Shown one piece after another: positions 8,989-17,423 of a DNA stretch of 64,000 nt (position 1 is the stretch's first letter; every line of letters begins with the position of its first letter). The stretch is from Teretinema zuelzerae. Lineage in GTDB: Bacteria; Spirochaetota; Spirochaetia; Treponematales; Treponemataceae. The position numbers and the translations under genes are program-made. Below the pieces are notes generated by a model, which had not been told where the DNA came from, ran no database searches, and was given only the letters and a program-made list of their open reading frames with translations. Location: contig NZ_JAINWA010000001.1 in NCBI RefSeq assembly GCF_021021555.1, positions 186,001 to 250,000 of the forward strand. Direction: 5' to 3'.

Positions 8989-9687
8989 GTGGGACAATAC
9001 GACTGGGTCGTTTCCGAGTTGAATACATTATCTTTTACTGCATTTGATACTGAAACCACAGGACTAGACCCGGTCAGCCAGCGGATAGTCGAGATCGGGG
9101 GAATACGATTCGATTCGAAAGGCCCTCGATCCAGATTCAATACGCTCATTAATCCGGGAACGCCGATGCCTGCAGAAGCTTCGCGAATTAACGGAATCAC
9201 CGATGCGATGCTGACGGGAAAACCCGAAGCGGCTATTGCGATTCCCGACTTTCTGCGATTTATCGGCGACTCTGTGCTGATTGCCCACAACGCCCCCTTC
9301 GATATTAATTTTGTCAACGGCGAATTAGGCAGGCTCAGACTTCCCAGGCTGACGAATAAAGTAGTCGATACAAGGCTTTTTGCCAAGGAAGTATTTCCGG
9401 GCTTGCCCAAATACGCTCTGCAGGATCTGGCAGTTCGTTTTGGAATACAGGCATTGGAAGCACATCGAGCCGAAGACGACGCCAGAGTTTGCATGGAGCT
9501 TTTCCTCGTATGCGTTCAAAGGCTGAAAGAATTAATACCCGGTCTCGTAGCCGAAGTGAACGCCATCGAAAAAAATGCTCAAGCCGATGAGGAAAAGAAT
9601 AATTCGATTAGAACAGAAGCAACCGTAAGCGAAGATCTATTCGACGATTTGGAAGAAGATCTCTTCGATGAAGAAATCCCCATCTGA
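8989..9687 (+). CDS. DnaQ-like 3'-5' exonuclease (DNA polymerase III epsilon type)
   Basis: A DEDDh exonuclease of 232 residues beginning with GTG; AAGGA lies upstream. Exo I is FDTETTGLDP (residues 19-28), Exo II is AHNAPFD and Exo III is HRAEDDAR, giving the full Asp-Glu-Asp-Asp set with the catalytic His. It could be the replicative proofreading subunit or a stand-alone repair nuclease. There is no polymerase fusion. The C-terminal 40 residues are polar and end in an acidic tail (FDDLEEDLFDEEIPI) that may be a docking segment for another replication protein, which is inferred. It converges on the sigma factor gene with 15 bases between them and no clear terminator. Confidence 0.85.
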   Translation: MGQYDWVVSELNTLSFTAFDTETTGLDPVSQRIVEIGGIRFDSKGPRSRFNTLINPGTPMPAEASRINGITDAMLTGKPEAAIAIPDFLRFIGDSVLIAHNAPFDINFVNGELGRLRLPRLTNKVVDTRLFAKEVFPGLPKYALQDLAVRFGIQALEAHRAEDDARVCMELFLVCVQRLKELIPGLVAEVNAIEKNAQADEEKNNSIRTEATVSEDLFDDLEEDLFDEEIPI

Positions 9688-9702
9688 TAGGCCGAGGCAG
9701 CG

Positions 9703-10722
9703 TTAATCGTGGTAAAAAGCCTCGAGAACCTGTTGTCCGCGCAGTTTGCTTATCGCTTTTCCCTGAATCTGCCGAACGCGCTCCCTTGTAATCCCTAACA
9801 GCTTGCCGGTTTCCTCGAGCGTCAGCGGACCCTTATCAGTCAAGCCGAATCTGAGCTTAATAATTTTCATTTCACGTTCCGTCAACTGACTGAGAACGTC
9901 ATCCATAGTCTGCTGCAAAGTCGCGGTAAAAACCAACTCGAAGGGTTCGATAAGCGAATCATCGCTGATCAGATCCGATAATCGGGTGTTATTGTCGTCG
10001 TCGACCGTAGTGTCAAGGCTTGTGGTATCCTGGGACAGGCTCATTATTTCAGAAATTCGCTGAGCGGGAATCTGCAAGTATTCGGATAATTCTTCAGGGC
10101 TTGGATCGCGACCGAGATCCTGAGTCAACTGCTTCGCGACAAAAAAACACTTGCTGATCGTATTCAGCATATGAATCGGGATTCTGATGATCCTGCCCTT
10201 ATCAGCGAGACTTTTTATAATCGCCTGTCTAATCCACCACGTACCGTATGTTGAAAACCGGCATCCCCGGGTATAGTCGAAACGCTCGACGGCTTCAATC
10301 AATCCGATGTTGCCTTCGTCGATAAGATCGAGGAGGCCAAGTCCGCGATGCTGATAATTTTTAGCGATTGAAACGACAAGACGGAGATTCGCGGTTATCA
10401 TTCGATTCTTTAATTCGCGCAGAGACGCTTCCAGCTTCGAAGATTCTCGAAGAAAGACAGGGTCTGCGGGCCGATCCAGGTAGGCTTCTTTCAATGATAC
10501 AATGGCAAGCTTGATATGTTGAATTTTCTGACCGATTTCCTGCTCATCGTCGATATTAAGGAGAGAATACTTTGAAATCTGTTTCAAATACAAAGCGAGG
10601 GGATCAGTATCCTTTTGGGGCCTCAGTTTCTTGCCGGCTTTGGTATTCCGGGAATCTTCCAAAACCTTTTTTGAACGGGAACGCTCTTTTATAACTTTTT
10701 CCGATTTCATACCTGACGACAC
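9703..10722 (-). CDS. RpoD/RpoS-type group sigma-70 factor
   Basis: An RNA polymerase sigma factor of 339 residues. Region 1.2 (DPLALYLKQI) is at about 40-50, and region 2 includes NLRLVVSIAKNY, DLIDEGNIGLIEAVERFD and the -10 recognition segment STYGTWWIRQAI. Region 3 follows, and region 4 ends with the helix-turn-helix TLEETGKLLGITRERVRQI. There is no region 1.1 and no large non-conserved insert, so it is shorter than a housekeeping RpoD and more like a group 2 (SigA/RpoS-like) alternative factor. The start is a GTG with AGGA 5 bases upstream; an ATG four codons later is possible. It is the last gene of a run with the LysM protein (17-base gap) and the cyclic-nucleotide-domain protein. Confidence 0.87.
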   Translation of the reverse strand: MSSGMKSEKVIKERSRSKKVLEDSRNTKAGKKLRPQKDTDPLALYLKQISKYSLLNIDDEQEIGQKIQHIKLAIVSLKEAYLDRPADPVFLRESSKLEASLRELKNRMITANLRLVVSIAKNYQHRGLGLLDLIDEGNIGLIEAVERFDYTRGCRFSTYGTWWIRQAIIKSLADKGRIIRIPIHMLNTISKCFFVAKQLTQDLGRDPSPEELSEYLQIPAQRISEIMSLSQDTTSLDTTVDDDNNTRLSDLISDDSLIEPFELVFTATLQQTMDDVLSQLTEREMKIIKLRFGLTDKGPLTLEETGKLLGITRERVRQIQGKAISKLRGQQVLEAFYHD

Positions 10723-10739
10723 CCAATCCTGTTTAGTGC

Positions 10740-11612
10740 TTAATAGCCCCGGGGAGCCTTTGCAGGATCCACCGGAACATCCTTATTATACACCATAAAA
10801 TATAGCTTTGGTTTTCCGGACAATGAATCGGATCCGAGATTTCCTATCTCATCACCGAAATTGAGTGTATCACCAGGCTTGACGGATATCTTGTCAAGAC
10901 CTCCATAAACATAAATATATCCGCTTTTCGCCTGCAAAAAGACAACCTGGCCGAAGCCTCTATATGGACCGATCGAAAGGACTGCGCCGGAGGAAATCGT
11001 TTTAACCTTTTCGCCCAGTCTTGATGTGATAGAAACGCCGTACAACTTTCCATTCAAATATGATATATCCAATGCAGATACAGGCCACACGATTTTTTTG
11101 TCGACTTTCTGATTTGTATACGTTCTTGGGTCTTCAAGAGGTTTGGGAGGCACGGATGACAAAGGAACACCCGCAAAATCCGGCGATTGAGTCCGATTAT
11201 TCTTTTCTGCAATTTTCAAACCTGATTCAGAATGGTTTTGAACTGATGAATCGACGGGAAGCAATAACATATCGCCGATTCGTATCGAAGAGTCCTTCTT
11301 GAGGTTATTTATTGTGATGATGCGTTCAACATCAACGTTGAATTCGCGCGCTATTCCGAATAAGGTGTCGCCCTTCTTTACGGTGTATGTCTTGGGAATC
11401 GACAATCGTTGACCCTCGCGCAATTTTGAAGGATCGGCGATTTTATTCGCAGCCATCAACGCCTCGGTCGATATGTTATATTTACGGCTGATTCCGTACA
11501 GGGTTTCGCCTTTTTGAAGAATATGAATCAATTCTTCTGACCATAAAGAAGAGAATAAAAGGATACAACAGAAGAAACCGGTTAAGCGGGCGAATTTATA
11601 CTTACACATCAT
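10740..11612 (-). CDS. secreted LysM protein with zinc-ligand-less LytM domain
   Basis: A cell-envelope protein of 290 residues. A signal peptide (about 1-25) is followed by two LysM peptidoglycan-binding repeats at about 29-73 and 75-119, each with a KGxTLxGI core. A linker leads to a LytM/M23-like domain at about 175-287. In active M23 peptidases zinc is held by H..D and HxH. Here those positions read Leu190/Ser194 (in LYGVSI) and Lys269/Tyr271 (in PKLYF), so the domain should not cleave peptidoglycan. EnvC and NlpD are known inactive LytM proteins that activate amidases, and a similar role in cell division is inferred. There is no clear RBS before either of the two adjacent ATGs. It sits upstream of the sigma factor. 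Confidence 0.83.
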   Translation of the reverse strand: MMCKYKFARLTGFFCCILLFSSLWSEELIHILQKGETLYGISRKYNISTEALMAANKIADPSKLREGQRLSIPKTYTVKKGDTLFGIAREFNVDVERIITINNLKKDSSIRIGDMLLLPVDSSVQNHSESGLKIAEKNNRTQSPDFAGVPLSSVPPKPLEDPRTYTNQKVDKKIVWPVSALDISYLNGKLYGVSITSRLGEKVKTISSGAVLSIGPYRGFGQVVFLQAKSGYIYVYGGLDKISVKPGDTLNFGDEIGNLGSDSLSGKPKLYFMVYNKDVPVDPAKAPRGY

Positions 11613-11666
11613 CTAGTATTTCGGCATTTCAGATGCTGCTCATTACCTGATTTGATCAAAGCTTGG

Positions 11667-12212
11667 TTAAGAAAGCATATCCTCGACATTAGAGGGCAAT
11701 AAAGCGCTCATTGCATCCAGATCGTCGGCAGACACCATGAATTCCTTTTCATACGCTATCACTTCGTTCGACGAACGGAGCTTTTCGAGTAGGCCGTACA
11801 CGATGTACGTCATAATAACCAGGCCGGCTTTTGGATGTTTTGTGATGTAATTGGAGAAATTTTCCCGCGAAAGAGCCATAATCAAAGACAAGCTCCGCGC
11901 TCGAACAGTCGCTGTACTCGGTTCGTCTTTAAAAATAGATGTTTCTCCGAAAGTTGCTCCCATCGTCAGCGAATTAATGTGAATTTCCTCTTTCTGCTGG
12001 CCTTTTTTAAGGATGTCCACATCTCCGGATAAGAGAATAAACAAACTTACGGAAACAGAACCTTCCTGTATGATTTTTTCCCCAGGCTCGTAGGAATACA
12101 AATTGCATATAGACGGCAAATCGTCCAGATCCGATCGGTCAATGCGCGAGAACATGGGAATATCAACAAGACTCGTAAACAATGCTTCAGGAAATATGTC
12201 AACTTTTTTCAT
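11667..12212 (-). CDS. cyclic nucleotide-binding domain protein
   Basis: A 181-residue single-domain protein of the CAP/PKA-regulatory fold. The beta-roll runs from about residue 20 to 130, and the phosphate-binding cassette reads FGETSIFKDEPSTATV (88-103). Glu90, which binds the ribose, is present. The Arg that normally binds the cyclic phosphate (PRSATV type) is Ser99, so cAMP or cGMP binding is doubtful. There is no DNA-binding HTH; the C-terminus is helical and acidic. The RBS AGGAG lies 6 bases before the ATG. It starts a minus-strand run with the LysM protein and the sigma factor, and may act as a sensor or scaffold; no target is evident. Confidence 0.8.
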   Translation of the reverse strand: MKKVDIFPEALFTSLVDIPMFSRIDRSDLDDLPSICNLYSYEPGEKIIQEGSVSVSLFILLSGDVDILKKGQQKEEIHINSLTMGATFGETSIFKDEPSTATVRARSLSLIMALSRENFSNYITKHPKAGLVIMTYIVYGLLEKLRSSNEVIAYEKEFMVSADDLDAMSALLPSNVEDMLS

Positions 12213-12240
12213 ATGCCGCTCCTATTATCAATTAACATAG

Positions 12241-12269
12241 TTTAACACACATCAAAATGAATATATGTT
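12241..12269 (+). promoter_or_regulatory. candidate promoter of the OmpA-family gene
   Basis: TTTAAC (12241-12246), a 17-base spacer and TATGTT (12264-12269). The -10 ends 13 bases before the ATG at 12283, so the leader would be only about 7 bases long, matching the absence of a Shine-Dalgarno. Confidence 0.45.
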
Positions 12270-12282
12270 ATAAACTGTTGAA

Positions 12283-13671
12283 ATGAAAATTATTTTACTT
12301 TTTTTATACATATTATGCGTTTCAAATAATATTCTTCATTCTGATGAGGCATCAACGCAGTTATCGGACAAAATTGCCGGGCAGACTCGTTATACCATGA
12401 CGGAACGCTCGAACTGGTCACGGTACGACAACGGATCATATACAGGATTGACCCATCGCGAAATCAGAGCAAATTTGCGTGCAGAGGGAATTTCAGCGAA
12501 TACCAGGTTTTCCGGCTTTTTTTACGTTCTCGAAGAAACAAAAAAAGACATGATTCTGGCCGCGAGACCGGTGGATGCCATAAAAGAAGCATCGTTCACA
12601 CTGCATGCCGATGGATCCATGGAGTTTCATACGGATTATGGATATCCTCATTTCCGCAACTTCCCCTTGATTCCAAATGAAGCGATCAAACCTGGAGATA
12701 TATGGGAAAGCGAGGCAATCCGAGTGATAGATCCAAAGAACAATGGAACAAAGACGAAGCTTCCAATACTCGTTCAATACACTTTTACCGGAATGCAGGA
12801 ATATAAGGGCCGGCAGGTGCAAAAAATAAAGGCGAAATTCGCTACACGATTCTCGAAATACAACATGCCGGCAGTAAAGGATCCCGAGCTTATCCAAGCA
12901 AATGGAACCCACGACGCAGAAATACTAATAAATCCGGAAACCGGCGTTACCATGCTTATTTTGGACCGTCTTGACGAAACATTTCAATATCTCGACGGGA
13001 GCACGATTCGATTTAAAGGAAACACAGCGATTTTTACCGAGTCTGCGGCTAGGGTAGAAAAAACAGCAATTTTATCTAAAGTAAAAAACCAAAATAACGA
13101 AGCTTCGAAAAAAAACAAGGGATTATCTCAAAATGATTCATTCTCATCCAGTGCAGACGCTGCCTTACCCGAAAAAACGAAATTTGCTGATCCAGTAAAT
13201 CATGTTCAAGATCTTCCTGCCGCCGCTGAGAAAAGCGGCCGAGGCGGAAACGGTATGATTACACAAACACCTGAAACAGTTGCCCTGCTGGAGGATGGAT
13301 CGTCATTTCTTCTGGAAGAAACGCCGAAGGGACTGAGGCTTTCAGTCAGGGACATCCGTTTTATGGCCGACAGCGATTCGGTATTGCCTGATGAGTACTG
13401 GAGAATCGATGCCTTGGCCGATATCCTCCGTTCGGCGGAAGGTTCCCAATTCCTTGTTGAAGGACACACCGCGAAGATAGGGAAGCCCCGGGGAGAGCTG
13501 GAGTTATCGATTTTACGAGCAAAAAAAATCGTGGACGAGCTTGTGAAAAGAGGAATCGCGGCTGATCGATTCATATATGCCGGCTTCGGAGGCGAAAAAC
13601 CGATTGCCGATAACGCAACCGACAAGGGACGATCGATGAACCGCCGGGTCGAAATTACAATACTTGAGTGA
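12283..13671 (+). CDS. OmpA-family outer-membrane/peptidoglycan-linked protein
   Basis: A 462-residue secreted protein with a signal peptide at about 1-20 (MKIILLFLYILCVSNNILHS). The region to about 245 is beta-rich and unrecognised; a low-complexity polar linker covers about 265-310. The last 100 residues form an OmpA C-terminal domain (FMADSDSVLP, EGHTAKIG, SILRAKKIVDELVKRGI, GGEKPIADNATDKGRSMNRRVE), which binds meso- or ornithine-type peptidoglycan in known members. It probably links the outer membrane or periplasm to the cell wall. No RBS is visible; a promoter -10 stands just upstream. Its 3' end overlaps the convergent HD gene by 17 bases. Confidence 0.82.
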   Translation: MKIILLFLYILCVSNNILHSDEASTQLSDKIAGQTRYTMTERSNWSRYDNGSYTGLTHREIRANLRAEGISANTRFSGFFYVLEETKKDMILAARPVDAIKEASFTLHADGSMEFHTDYGYPHFRNFPLIPNEAIKPGDIWESEAIRVIDPKNNGTKTKLPILVQYTFTGMQEYKGRQVQKIKAKFATRFSKYNMPAVKDPELIQANGTHDAEILINPETGVTMLILDRLDETFQYLDGSTIRFKGNTAIFTESAARVEKTAILSKVKNQNNEASKKNKGLSQNDSFSSSADAALPEKTKFADPVNHVQDLPAAAEKSGRGGNGMITQTPETVALLEDGSSFLLEETPKGLRLSVRDIRFMADSDSVLPDEYWRIDALADILRSAEGSQFLVEGHTAKIGKPRGELELSILRAKKIVDELVKRGIAADRFIYAGFGGEKPIADNATDKGRSMNRRVEITILE

Positions 13672-14872
13672 TTGCAGCCGGAAATTCCGCAAAAAAAGCA
13701 TGCGCATGAATACCGTTGACTACTTTTCCTTCAGGATAAAGAGATAAAATATTTCTTCTGCCTTCCCGTAGATGCGTTGAGGTAATTCCGTACTGTATGG
13801 AGGAATCTGCTTCGATAAACGCTGCTATATGATCAGCGAAACGTACGAGCTTGCCGTCGATGGGATGAAATTTCTCGTCGTTATAGGATTCGTTCAGCTC
13901 TTCATACGTGACTTCTACGACCTTTCCTTCGGTATCGCGAATTCTGTTTTCAAATTCGTTAGCGGTGAAATACAGCAGTTCGTCCCGATAAGACTTATCC
14001 ATCAAGGGGAGCAATTCTCGTTCAACGATACGGTCTTCAATTTCTTTGACGATTTGAGGCAGGTGGTGGGTTGCCTGTTTTACGGGTGATATAATATCCC
14101 TTGTGACTGCTTCGGGGAGATCGTGGAACAGAGCGGAAAAAAAGTTGTTGTAAAACCGTTTATCGCATAGAGGCGAGTTTCTTCCCAGTAACAGAGTCAT
14201 CACCGCGACGAAATACGAATGACCGAGAACGCTGGTCCTTGGAACCCGGGGGGTCTGATTCCATCGGGTTTGGAAGCGCAACCGTTCAATTTGCATCAAG
14301 AAATCATACGGCTGTTGTTTGGTAACGAGCAGTTGCATGCAACGCAGGTCAAGAAAAGCCTCCAAATCCCTATTAAGCCCTTTTTCTATTTCGATAAGCC
14401 GGAATGGTTCATTGACAAGACGAAGCATTTCTACTTCTCTAAGTGTAGAATACTTATGCGCGGCTTTCAGTATTCTGGAAGTCGAATCCGATGCATCTAT
14501 GGGAAGAAAGAGATGATTTTCGAATTCCGAGAACAAAGCGCAATCGACTATGACATCCCGATATTGATCGAGAACCCAATGATTCAATCGTTCAAATTCT
14601 TCCGGATATTCTTCTCGGATCATTCTTTGCACCGGAGCTTTTATATCGCAAAGCGCGATTTTTCGAAGCAGGTCGAAAAACGACCCGTAAATAATCCGGC
14701 GCCAATCGACTTTTACGCCCCGTTCTTCTTCGAATTTTCCGATCATATAGGCTAAAACCGTTTTTTCTGCGGTCTTATCCATTTCAATAATTTCAAAGGG
14801 CCTTACAAGATCATTCCATCTTTCAATGGAAAAAGCCTCGAAGATTTTCAGAACGAATTTTCTATCAAGCAT
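13655..14872 (-). CDS. HD-domain phosphohydrolase-like protein
   Basis: A 405-residue cytosolic protein. The N-terminal half (about 1-215) is helical and unrecognised. The segment from about 218 carries an HD metal-site pattern: LGHSYFVAV, then ALFHDLPEAVTRD, then VRFADHIAAFIEA. This resembles YfbR/HDDC2-type 5'-nucleotidases (H...HD...D). The substrate is unknown; a nucleotide is the usual choice in that group. AAGGAG lies 5 bases before the ATG. It is the last gene of the cheW-to-HD operon, 36 bases after the helical protein gene, and overlaps the OmpA-family gene end to end. Confidence 0.75.
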   Translation of the reverse strand: MLDRKFVLKIFEAFSIERWNDLVRPFEIIEMDKTAEKTVLAYMIGKFEEERGVKVDWRRIIYGSFFDLLRKIALCDIKAPVQRMIREEYPEEFERLNHWVLDQYRDVIVDCALFSEFENHLFLPIDASDSTSRILKAAHKYSTLREVEMLRLVNEPFRLIEIEKGLNRDLEAFLDLRCMQLLVTKQQPYDFLMQIERLRFQTRWNQTPRVPRTSVLGHSYFVAVMTLLLGRNSPLCDKRFYNNFFSALFHDLPEAVTRDIISPVKQATHHLPQIVKEIEDRIVERELLPLMDKSYRDELLYFTANEFENRIRDTEGKVVEVTYEELNESYNDEKFHPIDGKLVRFADHIAAFIEADSSIQYGITSTHLREGRRNILSLYPEGKVVNGIHAHAFFAEFPAAITQVL

Positions 14873-14908
14873 GAAGGCTCCTTAATCTGAAAAAAAAGAG
14901 AAAAAACA

Positions 14909-15718
14909 TCAGCGCTTTTGCGATTCGCTCTTCTGGTGGTCTTTTTCCATTTTTTCCTTCCAGATATCCGCTTTTTTCTTTGCTTCTTCCGCCTCGGTAC
15001 GTTCATTTAGTATGATGTTTATGCGCCTTAACGCTAATAAATAATTAATTGCTAGACGGAAATCGTCAATTCTGCCGGTTGATAGTTCATACTTTTCGCG
15101 GTAGCGGTCTGCAGCTTGCTGCAACAAGCGTTTCAGCAGTCTGAGATGATAAATTGTATCGTCATAATCAGGCGATCTGGGGTCGAAGGCAATTTTCGAA
15201 GCCTGTTTAAGATCCAGAATATTTTTTGTTACAGTCGCAAAGCGCGCTTCCAGTTCGACAAAGGTCCAACGCCACTTTGTATTGTCTCCGTACGCATCCA
15301 GAACCAACCGGATCGCAAGTCCTAATTTACGTATCAGGTAATAGCGTTTTGTCTGAGGAAGATTGCGTATTTCTTCGATCTGAGCTTCATAATCAGAATA
15401 GGGAACATCGATGAAATTCGTGACTACCTCTTCGAGATAAATAACTGCTTTATACAGCGTTTTACGGGCTTCATTAAGCGCATCCTCATTTTTAACCCCG
15501 AGAAGGGAAAGCGATAATGAATGCTTCGCTAAATATAGCGTCGTTAAATAGAGCATTTCATCGGTCAGCATTAAACGCTTATAAGAGGCGCCGACTGAAT
15601 CGTTTTCGATCATCATGAGCATATTTTTTTCCCGAATAAGCAGGGAGTCGATTTGTTGTTGATAGATGGCTACATGCTCGCCGTACAGTTGTCGAGCTTC
15701 TTCGGTAACTTTTGCCAC
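14909..15718 (-). CDS. conserved helical protein of unknown function
   Basis: I do not recognise a domain. The protein has 269 residues, is almost entirely helical in character, and is rich in Leu, Arg, Lys and Glu with no signal peptide or membrane segment. The last 35 residues (from about 235) are strongly charged and coiled-coil-like (EAEEAKKKADIWKEKMEKD). The start is GTG with AAGGAG at normal spacing. It lies between recN (22-base gap) and the HD gene (36-base gap) in the same direction and is therefore likely co-expressed with them. Its place in a conserved-looking spirochete gene cluster argues that it is real. Confidence 0.7.
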   Translation of the reverse strand: MAKVTEEARQLYGEHVAIYQQQIDSLLIREKNMLMMIENDSVGASYKRLMLTDEMLYLTTLYLAKHSLSLSLLGVKNEDALNEARKTLYKAVIYLEEVVTNFIDVPYSDYEAQIEEIRNLPQTKRYYLIRKLGLAIRLVLDAYGDNTKWRWTFVELEARFATVTKNILDLKQASKIAFDPRSPDYDDTIYHLRLLKRLLQQAADRYREKYELSTGRIDDFRLAINYLLALRRINIILNERTEAEEAKKKADIWKEKMEKDHQKSESQKR

Positions 15719-15740
15719 TTCCCCACTCCTTGGAAAAAAA

Positions 15741-17423
15741 TCAGCGATATTTATTCAATAATTCCGTCGCATGCTGCAATGAGGCTTCGGAATATCCGTC
15801 TCCTGAAAGCATTCGCGCTATTTCCTCGATCCGTTTATCGCCAACAACGGCAGAAGCGCGAGTAATTGTTTTGCCGTCAGCGATATTCTTCTCTATTTTA
15901 ATCTGATTATCGGCGCGAACTGCAATGCTCGCAAGATGCGTTATGCATAATACTTGTTTTCTCTTCGATAAATCCCTGAGATGCCCGCCTACCGCCAGCG
16001 CAATCTCTCCGCCGATTCCTGTATCGATTTCGTCGAATATCAAGGTATCGGTTTCGTCGGCGTCTGCCAAAACGGTTTTCAACGCAAGCATAATTCTTGA
16101 CAATTCGCCGCCCGAAGCGATCTTGGCAAGAGGCCGAAGAGGTTCGCCCTGATTCGGAGCTATTTGAAACTCGATATCGTCGAACCCCCATGGACCGCAC
16201 ATTTGAATCGTGTCTGAACCTTCGCGTTCCTGAATAGAAACGTGAAAAAGCGTTCCAGGCATGCCTAACGTACGCAGAATTTCCTCAACTTTTGTCTGAA
16301 GGATCAATGCCGACTCTTTTCTTCGCTTCGATATCGCCTTACCAAGCCGAAAAAGCTCTTTCTCTATTTCCGCTATCGTCGCATCGAGCTGAGCTCTATC
16401 TTCATCCGAATTTTCAAGAGCTTGAAGTTCGTTTTTTGCTTCTTTCGAATAAGCCAACACATCGGAAATCGTGGGACCGTATTTCTTTTTTAGTTTAAAA
16501 AGATCGCTCAAACGTTCTTCGATGTAATCAAGCCTGGCAGGATCATAGATCAAGCTTTCAGAATATTGTCGAAACGACTCAGAGATGTCTTCTATCTCGT
16601 AAAAAACATTTTGCACGCGGGCATCAATTTGGCTCAATGAAGAATCAATAATTGAAGAAGAGTCCGTCAGATTCTTAACTTTTTTTAAAGAAGGAACGAT
16701 TCCTTCGTCTTTTGATAATAACGAGGTTATCTGGTCAGAAAGAGAATACAGTTTTTCGAATTGTCTAAGGCGCTGTTCTTCTGATTCAAGTTCTACCTCT
16801 TCGTTTTCGGATATTGAGGCAGAGTCGATTTCCGAAACAGCAAACGACAACAATTCCATCCGATCGGATCTTTCTTTCGCAGACAGTGAAAGTTCGTCTT
16901 TTTTTTTGCGATTCAGCGCTAATTCAGCATATAAACGGGTGAAATCCCGAACATCCTCTTCCAATCCGGCAAAGACATCTAAAAAACGGCGATGCTGGTC
17001 CACGCGAAGCAGGGATTGATGATCATGCTGTCCATGCATATCGACTAGAAAAGACGTGAAATCTGCTAATTCCTGGCGGGTAACAAGAGCGTCCTGTATC
17101 CATGTCTGAGTCTTGCCGGATTGACGAAGCGATCGGCGAAGAATAACGCGATTATCTTCAAGCTGAATGTTTTTATCAGCTAACCATTCGCGAGCGCTTT
17201 TTGCTGATTCCGGCAAATATACAGTTCCAGAAACTCTAGCCTCATCGCAACCTGTCCGTATGCTGTCAGCAGTTGCTTTCCCGCCCAGCAAAAAAGAAAG
17301 AGAACCGATTAAAATTGATTTTCCTGCTCCAGTTTCTCCTGATAAAACGGTAAAACCGTTTTCAATATCCAGCGAAACCGAATCAATTAATGCAAAATCG
17401 CGAACGGATAAGTCTTCAATCAT
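15741..17423 (-). CDS. recN: DNA repair ATPase RecN
   Basis: An SMC-like protein of double-strand break repair, 560 residues, as expected for RecN. The Walker A motif GETGAGKS is at 29-36 with a following LSFLLGGKA. Long coiled-coil arms occupy about 150-370. The ABC signature is ASGGELSRIMLA, and the Walker B/D-loop is LIFDEIDTGIGG. The C-terminal CITHLASIA is the H-loop. AAGGTT lies before the ATG. The gene overlaps nadK by 8 bases (its ATG lies inside the nadK end), which suggests coupled translation. Operon order on the minus strand is cheW, DegT-like, nadK, recN. Confidence 0.95.
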   Translation of the reverse strand: MIEDLSVRDFALIDSVSLDIENGFTVLSGETGAGKSILIGSLSFLLGGKATADSIRTGCDEARVSGTVYLPESAKSAREWLADKNIQLEDNRVILRRSLRQSGKTQTWIQDALVTRQELADFTSFLVDMHGQHDHQSLLRVDQHRRFLDVFAGLEEDVRDFTRLYAELALNRKKKDELSLSAKERSDRMELLSFAVSEIDSASISENEEVELESEEQRLRQFEKLYSLSDQITSLLSKDEGIVPSLKKVKNLTDSSSIIDSSLSQIDARVQNVFYEIEDISESFRQYSESLIYDPARLDYIEERLSDLFKLKKKYGPTISDVLAYSKEAKNELQALENSDEDRAQLDATIAEIEKELFRLGKAISKRRKESALILQTKVEEILRTLGMPGTLFHVSIQEREGSDTIQMCGPWGFDDIEFQIAPNQGEPLRPLAKIASGGELSRIMLALKTVLADADETDTLIFDEIDTGIGGEIALAVGGHLRDLSKRKQVLCITHLASIAVRADNQIKIEKNIADGKTITRASAVVGDKRIEEIARMLSGDGYSEASLQHATELLNKYR

